This document shows positions 1 through 5,722 of a DNA stretch of 10,671 bases, piece by piece. The notes under the pieces are model-generated. The model saw only the letters and a list, made by a program, of their open reading frames with translations. It had not been told where the DNA came from and did no database searches. Origin of the DNA: BMS3B sp964501105 (GTDB lineage Archaea; Hydrothermarchaeota; Hydrothermarchaeia; Hydrothermarchaeales; BMS3B); NCBI GenBank assembly GCA_964501105.1, contig CAZCRG010000057.1, forward strand, positions 1 to 10,671, read 5' to 3'. Every line of letters starts with the position of its first letter. Position 1 is the first letter of the stretch. The position numbers and the translations under genes were made by a program.

Positions 1-323
1 GTATTAAACTCTTTTGCCATATATGCAAGACTGCTAAAGTCGCCTCTGGGATAAATCCCACTTCCATGAAAAAGTAGGACATCAGTATTTTTGATATTAA
101 CAATTTTTCTATCAGGCAAATTAATACCATAAAACCTATCCATATTACCACTTACTGCCTCAAGTGGTGCAATTTTTTCCAGCTCTTCTATTACATCAAT
201 AGAAGTTAAATCACCAGCATGAAGTATTAATTCTGGTTTTAAAATTCTAAGTTTCTCAAGTAAATCCAAAAGATTTTTAGTCCTATCAGGAAAATGGGTA
301 TCAGAGACAATAGCAACACGCAT
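1..323 (-). CDS. YfcE/MJ0936-type metallophosphoesterase, 3' end outside window
   Basis: The minus strand is open from an ATG at 323 to the window edge, giving 107 codons with no stop. The start MRVAIVSDTHFPDR carries the calcineurin-like metal motif D8-x-H10. It is followed by HAGD (D38), SGNMD (N60) and FHG (H86), in the order and spacing of the small YfcE/MJ0936 phosphodiesterase family, whose members run about 160-180 residues, so roughly the last third is missing. Such proteins are cytoplasmic two-metal phosphodiesterases; the natural substrate is usually unknown and cannot be read here. No Shine-Dalgarno sequence precedes the ATG, but a TATA-like element lies about 28 bp upstream, which suggests a leaderless transcript. 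The gene is divergent from the hydrogenase operon and uses visibly more A/T-ending codons. The family call is strong; a link to hydrogen metabolism is not supported. Confidence 0.88.
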   Translation of the reverse strand, partial: MRVAIVSDTHFPDRTKNLLDLLEKLRILKPELILHAGDLTSIDVIEELEKIAPLEAVSGNMDRFYGINLPDRKIVNIKNTDVLLFHGSGIYPRGDFSSLAYMAKEFN

Positions 324-346
324 ATAACACTACAAAGATTATCACG

Positions 347-354
347 ATATAAAA
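347..354 (-). promoter_or_regulatory. TATA box of the phosphoesterase gene, probable leaderless transcript
   Basis: Read on the minus strand this is TTTTATAT, centred about 27-28 bp upstream of the ATG at 323. Archaeal transcription usually starts about 26 bp from the TATA centre, which puts the start at or within two bases of the ATG. With no Shine-Dalgarno sequence nearby, a leaderless mRNA is the simplest reading. Positional inference only. Confidence 0.5.
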
Positions 355-367
355 GAAAAACCAATAT

Positions 368-381
368 TCACTGGACAGTGA
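368..381. repeat. Inverted repeat TCACTG-GA-CAGTGA, candidate operator
   Basis: A perfect 6-bp inverted repeat with a 2-bp centre lies in the divergent intergenic region, about 14 bp upstream of the phosphoesterase TATA box and about 50 bp upstream of the hydrogenase TATA box. The loop is too short for an RNA hairpin, so a dimeric DNA-binding protein is the more natural reading. No regulator can be named. Confidence 0.35.
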
Positions 382-390
382 GAATCAATT

Positions 391-414
391 AATTTACTCC
401 ATCTAAAGTAAATT
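391..414. repeat. Spaced inverted repeat AATTTACT-N8-AGTAAATT, candidate operator
   Basis: Two perfect 8-bp arms, AATTTACT (391-398) and AGTAAATT (407-414), flank an 8-bp spacer. The arm centres are 16 bp apart, roughly one and a half helical turns. The element ends just upstream of the A-rich and TATA elements of the hydrogenase promoter, where archaeal activators or repressors commonly bind. AT-rich DNA produces such repeats by chance, so this is a candidate only. Confidence 0.4.
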
Positions 415-420
415 TTTTAG

Positions 421-440
421 ACAAAAACTTTTTATTTAAC
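421..440 (+). promoter_or_regulatory. Promoter (BRE/TATA) of the hydrogenase operon
   Basis: An A-rich stretch ACAAAAAC (421-428) suits a BRE and is followed by TTTTTATTTAA (429-439), a good archaeal TATA box. The TATA centre near 434 predicts transcription from about 460, leaving a leader of about 15 nt that still holds the Shine-Dalgarno sequence at 464-472. A second AT-rich element at 447-460 would place the start at or past the ATG and is less likely. Confidence 0.55.
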
Positions 441-463
441 AGTGTGCATATTTATACATAATC

Positions 464-472
464 AAGGGTGGG
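464..472 (+). promoter_or_regulatory. Ribosome binding site of the hydrogenase small subunit
   Basis: AAGGGTGGG contains GGTG, complementary to the 3' end of archaeal 16S rRNA, five bases before the ATG at 476. It supports this start, as does the fact that the protein begins immediately with the conserved W-I-Q-G strand. Confidence 0.6.
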
Positions 473-475
473 AAT

Positions 476-1396
476 ATGGTAAATGTAGTATGGATTCAAG
501 GAGCAACTGACAATGGCTGTCTGATCTCTTTTTTAAATGCCCAGCAGCCAGATGTGTATCAGGTGATTGAGAAACTTGGTGTAAATATAAGCTACCAGAA
601 TACTATAAGTGGAGAAAGTGGCCCTGAATTGCTGGAAGTGCTCAATAAGTACGAGAGGGGCGAGGAGAGTCTCGATGTACTCATAATTGAAGGAGCTATA
701 CCCAGAGGGCCCAACGGCACAGGAGGTGCCTGCTTCATAGGTCCAAAGACCTTCAAAGACTGGGTATCTTCTCTTGCTCCAAAGGCCCAGTATGTCGTGG
801 CAGTAGGAACCTGCGCCTCCTTTGGCGGAATTCCTGCTGCACCGCCCAATCCTACTGACTGCACTGGTGTGCAGTGGCACAAGAGAGAATTTGGAGGTTT
901 TCTGGGTAAGGACTTCAAATCAAAGGCTGGCTTACCTGTGGTGAATATCTCAGGTTGCCCTGCCCATCCTGACTGGCTGGTTCAGACTCTTGCTGCACTG
1001 CTTCTGGGCAAGGATGTGGAGCTGGACAAGTACAACAGGCCCAGAGACTTTTATGGCGAGGATATAACTGTCCACGACGGCTGCCCGAGAAATGACTATT
1101 ACTCCTTCAAGGTGGCTGCAGAGAAATTTGGCGACAAGGGGTGCCTTTATCTAAACCTTGGATGCGCCGGACCAAGTACTCACAGCGACTGCAACAAGAG
1201 GCTCTGGAACAGGCAGAGCAGCTTAACAAGATATGGAATGCCCTGCCATGGATGCACACGGCCTGATTTCCCAGAAGGTCTATGGCCCTTTTTCAAGCGC
1301 AGAGAGCTTCCTGTAAGCGGCAGCAAGGTTATACCCTATATAATAGGCTCAGGCTTTATGAAGCTTGCCAAGCCCAAGAGGCTTAAGAATGAGTAG
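476..1396 (+). CDS. hupS: [NiFe]-hydrogenase small subunit, group 2 (HupS-like)
   Basis: This 306-residue iron-sulfur subunit passes electrons from the nickel-iron site through three clusters. Proximal-cluster positions are D12, C15, C113 and C161 (in SGCPAHP). Distal ligands are H200, C203, C223 and C230. Medial ligands are C239, C257 and C260. Stretches such as GGFLGK, KAGLPV and GMPCHGCT, together with the overall length, match the group 2 uptake type known from cyanobacterial HupS. There is no Tat signal and no C-terminal membrane helix, so the enzyme should be cytoplasmic. The oddity is position 12: the usual C-x-x-C is D-N-G-C, with GAC clearly read at codon 12, so the proximal cluster would have three Cys and one Asp or an open site. 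C129 is an extra cysteine. It is the first gene of the operon, and its TAG lies 9 bp before the large-subunit ATG. Family certain; subgroup from recall. Confidence 0.93.
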   Translation: MVNVVWIQGATDNGCLISFLNAQQPDVYQVIEKLGVNISYQNTISGESGPELLEVLNKYERGEESLDVLIIEGAIPRGPNGTGGACFIGPKTFKDWVSSLAPKAQYVVAVGTCASFGGIPAAPPNPTDCTGVQWHKREFGGFLGKDFKSKAGLPVVNISGCPAHPDWLVQTLAALLLGKDVELDKYNRPRDFYGEDITVHDGCPRNDYYSFKVAAEKFGDKGCLYLNLGCAGPSTHSDCNKRLWNRQSSLTRYGMPCHGCTRPDFPEGLWPFFKRRELPVSGSKVIPYIIGSGFMKLAKPKRLKNE

Positions 1397-1401
1397 GTGA
1401 T
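1396..1401 (+). promoter_or_regulatory. Ribosome binding site that decides the large-subunit start
   Basis: GGTGAT at 1396-1401 sits four bases before the ATG at 1406. An in-frame GTG at 1397 lies inside this very site, so reading it as the start (adding three residues) would leave that codon without a Shine-Dalgarno sequence. The ATG at 1406 is preferred. Confidence 0.65.
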
Positions 1402-1405
1402 TATA

Positions 1406-2896
1406 ATGAAAGAAGTAGATATCAGTCCAATATCAAGGATAGAAGGGCATCTTGACTTCAAGATAACAATTGAGGACAATAAGGTTGTGGATGCTCGTGC
1501 TATAAGTGCCCTCTTCAGAGGTTTTGAAAACATACTTAAGGGCAGGGACCCAGAAGATGCTCTGGTAATAACTCCCAGGATATGCGGCGTCTGTCCCACT
1601 TCCCACAATGATGCCTCTGCCAGAGCTTTAGACAGCGCCTACAATGCAGAGGTTCCTCCCAATGGCTATCTTGTGAGAAGTATACTTTTAGCCACTGAGA
1701 ATACAATGAGCCATGCTGCCCATACCTATGTTCTCTTTGGCCCCGACCTTGCCAACAAGAAGTACTCCCAGCATGAAGCCTACCCTGAGCTTGCAAAGCG
1801 CTTCTCAGCCATCACAGGCACATCCTATAAGGGTGCCGTTATGGCGAGAATAAAGCTTGATGAGCTTTTCACCATCTTTGGAGGAAAACATCCTCATACC
1901 ACCTTTATACCAGGGGGAGTCCCCTGCAGACCCCAGACCAGCGACATAACAAAGGCTCTGGGCATACTCATGGAGGTTCAGGACTTTATTGAGAAAACAA
2001 CCCTCGGCTGCAGCGTTGAGAGATGGCTGGAGAATAAGAGCCTCAAAGATGTTGAAAGCTGGCTGGAAGAGGAAGAAAGCCATGCCAACAGCGATCTGGG
2101 CCTTCTTATACGCTACGGTCCTGAACTTGGGCTACACAAGCTGGGTGCTGGCCCCGGGAAATTCTTGGCCTATGGAGTATACCACCAGAAGGACGGCAAA
2201 CCCTGGCTGCCTGGAGGCTACTTCGATGGGGAGCTTCACGAGCTGGACCAGAGCAAAATAAGTGAGCACATCAAACATTCATGGTATGAAGGCTACGATG
2301 GAGGAAGGCACCCCTTTGAGGGTGTTACAAGTCCCTACTATGACCCCGAGAGTGAGAAGTACTCCTGGGCAAAGTCACCAAGGTACAACGAAGCCCCTGC
2401 TGAAGTTGGACCTCTTGCCAGGCAGATAATTGATCAGGATCCTCTTGTGCTTGACCTGGCAGAGAAATTTGGCCCCTGCGTCTTCACAAGAGTCCTTGCA
2501 AGAGCACATGAAGCTGTAAGAACCCTTGCAAAGATAAAGGAGATGCTTCTTGAGATAGACCCAAATGAGCCTTTCTATAAGAAACCCACAAAGCCTGAGA
2601 ATGCCGAAGGCATAGGCTTGACAGAAGCTGCCAGAGGAGCTCTAGGTCACTGGATAAAGATAAAGGACGGCAAAATAGAGAATTACCAGGTTATCACACC
2701 TACTGCCTGGAATGTTTCGCCCAAGGATAGCCTCGGCAATCATGGCCCCATAGAGAGCGCTGTTATTGGCACTGAAATTACAGACGAAAACAACCCTGTA
2801 GAGGTCCAGCATGTGATAAGGAGCTACGACCCCTGTATAGCATGTACAGTGCACTACATAACACCAAAGGGGAGCTTTACCCTAAAGGCAGTCTAA
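1406..2896 (+). CDS. hupL: [NiFe]-hydrogenase large subunit, group 2 (HupL-like), unprocessed precursor
   Basis: This is the catalytic subunit carrying the Ni-Fe(CN)2CO centre. The start MKEVDISPISRIEGH (496 residues) is chosen because GGTGAT precedes it; an in-frame GTG at 1397 would add three residues. The N-terminal nickel motif RICGVCPTSH supplies C60 and C63 with R58 and H67. The C-terminal motif DPCIACTVH supplies C477 and C480 and ends in H483. Thirteen residues (484-496) follow that His: the tail that a maturation protease removes, and such a protease is the next gene. H2-sensing group 2b large subunits lack this tail, so the enzyme is probably catalytic rather than a sensor. EVGPLAR and the C-terminal run around TPTAWNVSP are also typical of the family. 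It is cytoplasmic and pairs with the upstream small subunit. The electron acceptor is not encoded in the window. Confidence 0.95.
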   Translation: MKEVDISPISRIEGHLDFKITIEDNKVVDARAISALFRGFENILKGRDPEDALVITPRICGVCPTSHNDASARALDSAYNAEVPPNGYLVRSILLATENTMSHAAHTYVLFGPDLANKKYSQHEAYPELAKRFSAITGTSYKGAVMARIKLDELFTIFGGKHPHTTFIPGGVPCRPQTSDITKALGILMEVQDFIEKTTLGCSVERWLENKSLKDVESWLEEEESHANSDLGLLIRYGPELGLHKLGAGPGKFLAYGVYHQKDGKPWLPGGYFDGELHELDQSKISEHIKHSWYEGYDGGRHPFEGVTSPYYDPESEKYSWAKSPRYNEAPAEVGPLARQIIDQDPLVLDLAEKFGPCVFTRVLARAHEAVRTLAKIKEMLLEIDPNEPFYKKPTKPENAEGIGLTEAARGALGHWIKIKDGKIENYQVITPTAWNVSPKDSLGNHGPIESAVIGTEITDENNPVEVQHVIRSYDPCIACTVHYITPKGSFTLKAV

Positions 2897-2900
2897 GCCT

Positions 2901-2914
2901 CTTTTTTTATTTTT
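2901..2914 (+). terminator. T-tract between structural and maturation genes, possible partial terminator
   Basis: Five bases after the large-subunit stop comes CTTTTTTTATTTTT. Archaeal RNA polymerase terminates at such U-rich tracts with little need for a hairpin, and none is visible here. Because hyp genes on the same strand follow within 30 bp and no new promoter is obvious, partial termination is more likely than complete termination. The tract also forms the leader just upstream of the protease Shine-Dalgarno sequence. Confidence 0.45.
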
Positions 2915-2926
2915 AGGGGTTGCTCC

Positions 2927-3376
2927 TTGCTTATCGCAGGTATAGGAAATATTTTAATGGGAGATGACGGCGCAGGTATAGAGGTGATAAAGAGGCTAAG
3001 GCAGAGCAGGTTACCAGAGAAGGTGGAGCTTTTTGAGGCAGGTCTTGACAGCTTTGGCCTCCTGGGAAAACTTAAAGGCAGAAAGAAGGTCATTCTTGTG
3101 GATGCCCTGAGAGGAGGTGAAGCTGGCAGGGTTTACAGGCTCAGCCTGGAAGACTTGAGTGAATTCAACTTCCTTTATTCCCTCCATGATTTCACTCTTG
3201 AGCATCTTTTAAAAACTGGTAGAGAAATATTTAATAGGGAGTTTCCAGAAGAGGTTGTTATTATTGGAATTGGAATCTCTGGGGTAAAGGAGGGAATAGG
3301 GCTGAGCAAAGAGGTTGAAAAAGGCGTTGAAAGAGCTGTTGAAGAGATCTTAAGAGAGGTCAGAGAATGTGTGTAG
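2927..3376 (+). CDS. Hydrogenase maturation endopeptidase (peptidase M52, HycI/HyaD/HupD family)
   Basis: A 149-residue nickel-dependent endopeptidase that trims the C-terminal tail of the large subunit once nickel is in place. The N-terminus GIGNILMGDDGAG (residues 5-17) is the family signature and holds the first metal-binding acidic position (D13/D14). D59 in VILVDAL and H87 in SLHDF match the other two ligands known from E. coli HybD (Glu16, Asp62, His93). The C-terminal GIGLSKEVEKGVERAV helix is also typical. The start is TTG at 2927: AGGGGT (2915-2920) lies six bases upstream, the signature begins at once, and no ATG is available between the preceding in-frame stop and this point. It overlaps hypC by 10 nt. 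Its natural substrate is almost certainly the adjacent large subunit with its 13-residue tail. The hupD-type name is not assigned because family members are hard to tell apart. Confidence 0.9.
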   Translation: MLIAGIGNILMGDDGAGIEVIKRLRQSRLPEKVELFEAGLDSFGLLGKLKGRKKVILVDALRGGEAGRVYRLSLEDLSEFNFLYSLHDFTLEHLLKTGREIFNREFPEEVVIIGIGISGVKEGIGLSKEVEKGVERAVEEILREVRECV

Positions 3377-3597
3377 CTATGCCAGGTCTGGTTAAAGAGA
3401 TTAAGGGCAATCTCGCTATAGTGGACTACGGCGGCATTGTCAAGGAAGCCAGCCTGGAGTTTCTTGAAGGCGTAGAAGTGGGCGACTATGTAATAGTGCA
3501 CGTGGGCTATGCCATATCAAAACTTTCAAAAGAGGAGGCTGAAGAAAGCCTCAGGGTCTGGAAGGAGTTACTGGAGAGGCTTGGGGATGAGGCTTAG
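3367..3597 (+). CDS. hypC: Hydrogenase assembly chaperone HypC
   Basis: A 76-residue OB-fold chaperone. It begins MCVAMPG, with the invariant Cys2 and Pro6, and has the HVGYAI segment (H45) followed by a C-terminal helix. In the known pathway HypC works with HypD to assemble and carry the Fe(CN)2CO unit through Cys2, and then holds the large-subunit precursor until nickel insertion and proteolysis. The ATG at 3367 lies inside the end of the protease gene (ATGTGTGTAG supplies both the start and the upstream TAG). GAGGT at 3356-3360 is a usable ribosome binding site, and the exposed Met-Cys N-terminus fixes the start. Length is normal for the family. Cytoplasmic. Confidence 0.94.
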   Translation: MCVAMPGLVKEIKGNLAIVDYGGIVKEASLEFLEGVEVGDYVIVHVGYAISKLSKEEAEESLRVWKELLERLGDEA

Positions 3598-4663
3598 TTT
3601 CAGAGACTCTGAGCTGGCGGAAAAGGCAATTAAAATAATAAAAAAGCTTTCTAGGCAGGATAGCTACAGCTTTATGCATGTCTGCGGTACCCATGAGCAG
3701 AGTATAACAAAGCACGGACTGAGAAGCCTCCTTCCAGAGAATATAAAATTAATCTCAGGCCCTGGCTGTCCTGTATGCGTCACGCCTGCCGAGGAGATAG
3801 ATGCCGCTATAGCTCTGGCTGAAGAGGGAATAGCTGTCCTCACCTACGGCGATATGTTCAGAGTGCCAGGGAGTGAAAGGAGCCTGGCTGAGGTTAGAGC
3901 CTCAGGCAGCGATATTAGAATTGTTCTAGGAGTAGCTGAAGCTGTAAAGATTGCAAGAGCTGAAAAGGAAAAGGAATTTATATTTTTCTCTCCCGGCTTA
4001 GATACTACAGCCCCTAGTGTGGCTGCAGAGGTTCTCAAAGGATTGCCTGAGAATCTGAGTATTCTCAACTCTCTCCGCCTCACTGTGCCCATTATGGAGC
4101 TTCTTATGGGCCTTGGTGACCTCCACTTTCAGGGTTTCATAGCACCAGGTCATGTCTCTGCCATAATTGGTGCAGAGGCTTACAGTACAATAGCCGAGAG
4201 CTACTCCATGCCTGTGGTAATTTCAGGCTTTGAGCCTCTTGATGTTCTTCTAAGCACAGCTCTTCTTCTCAAGCAGGTCAACGAGGGCAAAGCAAGAGTG
4301 GAGAATGAGTACTCAAGAGTTGTTACCAATAAGGGAAATACTAAGGCTAAAGAGGCTGTAGACAAAGTCTTTGAGGTGAGCAGTGGTAAGTGGAGAGGCA
4401 TAGGAAGGGTTCCCTTCTCAAAACTTGAGTTCAGAGATGAGTACTCCAGTGCTGACGCTCTGAAGAGATACAATGTCAAGCTCAGAAACTCGAGAGATAT
4501 TCCTCCTGGCTGCAGCTGCCATCTTGTGATTATTGGGAAGATAGAGCCTGAGAAGTGCGAAATGTTTGGAAGAGGGTGCACACCAGAAAAACCCTTCGGC
4601 CCCTGCATGGTGAGCAGCGAAGGCACCTGCAATATCTACTACAGGTACGGTAGTTATGCATGA
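3587..4663 (+). CDS. hypD: Hydrogenase maturation protein HypD, [4Fe-4S] scaffold
   Basis: HypD is the iron-sulfur scaffold on which, with HypC and HypE, the Fe(CN)2CO moiety is built. From the ATG at 3587 it is 358 residues, the usual length. CGTHE is at 33-37, GPGCPVC at 58-64, PGLDTTAPS near 136-144 (usually GFETTAP), APGHVS at 186-191 and GFEPLD near 214-219. The C-terminal cluster region holds C309, C311, C324, C331, C340 and C348, within CTPEKP and MVSSEGTC. The frame is open further upstream to an ATG at 3509, but that would add 26 residues that overlap hypC and look unlike the family. GGAGAGG at 3573-3579 supports 3587. It overlaps hypC by 11 nt and hypA by 8 nt. The LDTT variation is conservative. 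Cytoplasmic. Confidence 0.95.
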   Translation: MRLSFRDSELAEKAIKIIKKLSRQDSYSFMHVCGTHEQSITKHGLRSLLPENIKLISGPGCPVCVTPAEEIDAAIALAEEGIAVLTYGDMFRVPGSERSLAEVRASGSDIRIVLGVAEAVKIARAEKEKEFIFFSPGLDTTAPSVAAEVLKGLPENLSILNSLRLTVPIMELLMGLGDLHFQGFIAPGHVSAIIGAEAYSTIAESYSMPVVISGFEPLDVLLSTALLLKQVNEGKARVENEYSRVVTNKGNTKAKEAVDKVFEVSSGKWRGIGRVPFSKLEFRDEYSSADALKRYNVKLRNSRDIPPGCSCHLVIIGKIEPEKCEMFGRGCTPEKPFGPCMVSSEGTCNIYYRYGSYA

Positions 4664-5006
4664 GATGAGCCTTGCTCTCAGCATTCTCGATGCCATAGAG
4701 AAGAGCCTCGAAGGAAAGAGGGTAAGGAAGGTTGAAGAGGTTACTCTGGAGGTGGGCTCTCTGGCTATGGTCAATCTTGAACAGCTGAGCTTCTGCTTCT
4801 CCCTTGCTGCAAAGGGGGAAATTTTTAAGAATGTAAGGCTCAAAATTGAAGAGAAGAAGGCTCTCTTCAGGTGTATATCCTGCTCCAGAGAAGTTGCTTC
4901 AAAAGAGCTTATAAGCACCTGCAGTTTCTGCGGGGGCTACCTTGAGTTTATATCTGGTGATGAGCTTATTCTCAAGGAAATAAAAGCGGAGGTGGAAGAT
5001 GCATAA
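4656..5006 (+). CDS. hypA: Hydrogenase nickel metallochaperone HypA
   Basis: A 116-residue nickel carrier. It starts MHEMSLA, with His2 and the adjacent Glu3 forming the known nickel site, so the start at 4656 is secure. The zinc-binding loop has two C-x-x-C pairs, C73/C76 and C89/C92, with the family spacing. HypA takes nickel from or with the GTPase HypB and docks on the large-subunit precursor. The start overlaps the hypD stop in ATGCATGA, so translation is probably coupled; only a weak AGGTACGG lies upstream. The short acidic C-terminal tail is unremarkable. Confidence 0.94.
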   Translation: MHEMSLALSILDAIEKSLEGKRVRKVEEVTLEVGSLAMVNLEQLSFCFSLAAKGEIFKNVRLKIEEKKALFRCISCSREVASKELISTCSFCGGYLEFISGDELILKEIKAEVEDA

Positions 5007-5664
5007 AGTGGCCGAGATTTCAGTTGAGGCTGACATAATTAAAGCCAACAGAGCAATAGCTGATAGGAACAGAAAAATCCTAGAGAAGAATAGGGTGGCT
5101 GCCTTTGATATCTCAGGAGCTATTGGCTCTGGAAAAACTTCGCTGATAGAGGAGGCTGTTAAGGCTCTTGAGCTGAAAGCAGGCGTGGTAGCTGGCGATG
5201 TCCTTGCAAGGTTTGATGCAGAGCGCTTTGAAAGCCTTGGAGTGCCCACTGTAGCTTTAAATACTGGAAAGGAATGCCATCTTGATGCTCACCTGGTGAG
5301 CCATGCCCTGGAGGAGCTTCCTTTAGAAACTCTGGATGTGGTCTTTTTTGAGAACGTTGGAAATCTCATCTGCCCGACAGACTTTGACCTGGGTGCTCAC
5401 AGAAGAATAGTAATTGTTAGCGTCACAGAGGGCGATGATATTGTTGAGAAGCACCCCATGATTTTCCTCAAATCCAACCTGGCTGTTATCAACAAAATTG
5501 ATATAGCAGAGTTTGTTGATGCCTCTCCCGAGAAGATGGCCAGAGATGCTGAGAGGATTAACCCAAATATTGAGATTCTTCTCACCTCTGTCAAGAAGAG
5601 AGTGAATATTGACGCCTGGCTTGATTACATTGAAAGAGAGGTAAAGAAGATAATAAAAATTTAA
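4999..5664 (+). CDS. hypB: Hydrogenase nickel-insertion GTPase HypB
   Basis: A 221-residue SIMIBI-class GTPase that drives nickel delivery with HypA. The P-loop GAIGSGKT is at 40-47, ENVGNLICP at 118-126 forms the switch/Walker B area, and NKID at 165-168 gives guanine specificity. The interface metal motif KECHLDAH contains C93 and H94, with C125 the likely third ligand, as in the archaeal HypB structure. There is no N-terminal His-rich stretch and no CxxCGC site, so nickel storage is unlikely. It has the strongest ribosome binding site of the operon, GGAGGTGG at 4988-4995. It overlaps hypA by 8 nt (ATGCATAA). It is the last gene; hypE and hypF do not follow and must be elsewhere if the enzyme is active. 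Confidence 0.95.
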   Translation: MHKVAEISVEADIIKANRAIADRNRKILEKNRVAAFDISGAIGSGKTSLIEEAVKALELKAGVVAGDVLARFDAERFESLGVPTVALNTGKECHLDAHLVSHALEELPLETLDVVFFENVGNLICPTDFDLGAHRRIVIVSVTEGDDIVEKHPMIFLKSNLAVINKIDIAEFVDASPEKMARDAERINPNIEILLTSVKKRVNIDAWLDYIEREVKKIIKI

Positions 5665-5669
5665 AAGAG
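5651..5669 (-). terminator. U-rich tract downstream of the surface-protein gene
   Basis: On the minus strand this reads CTCTTTTAAATTTTTATTA, about 55 bp past the TGA of the surface-protein gene and inside the 3' end of hypB. It could terminate that transcript. On the plus strand no comparable T-run follows hypB; only a pyrimidine-rich stretch near 5718-5740 is present. Weak call. Confidence 0.3.
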
Positions 5670-5722
5670 ATTATATCCAAATATCTGCCGTTAGATGCTG
5701 CCTGATTCCATCCATTCAATCC

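Noticed and set aside
391..420. The 391-414 inverted repeat plus following T-run as a terminator for an upstream plus-strand gene
   Set aside because: No plus-strand gene lies upstream; the neighbouring gene is divergent. An operator or chance repeat is more plausible.
1397..1405. GTG at 1397 as the large-subunit start
   Set aside because: The GTG is part of the GGTGAT ribosome binding site that serves the ATG at 1406, so it would have no site of its own.
1805..2261. Open frames inside hupL on both strands (1805-2083 minus, 1989-2261 plus)
   Set aside because: They are shadows of a long conserved coding frame, with no recognisable domains and no credible start signals.
3509..3586. A longer HypD starting at the ATG at 3509
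   Set aside because: The 26 extra residues lie fully within hypC in another frame and do not look like HypD. The ATG at 3587 has GGAGAGG upstream and gives the family's normal length.
5665..5722. Possible hairpin terminator between hypB and the convergent gene
   Set aside because: Only short partial complementarity (CTGCC repeats, ATATCC/AAATAT) is present and no plus-strand T-run follows.
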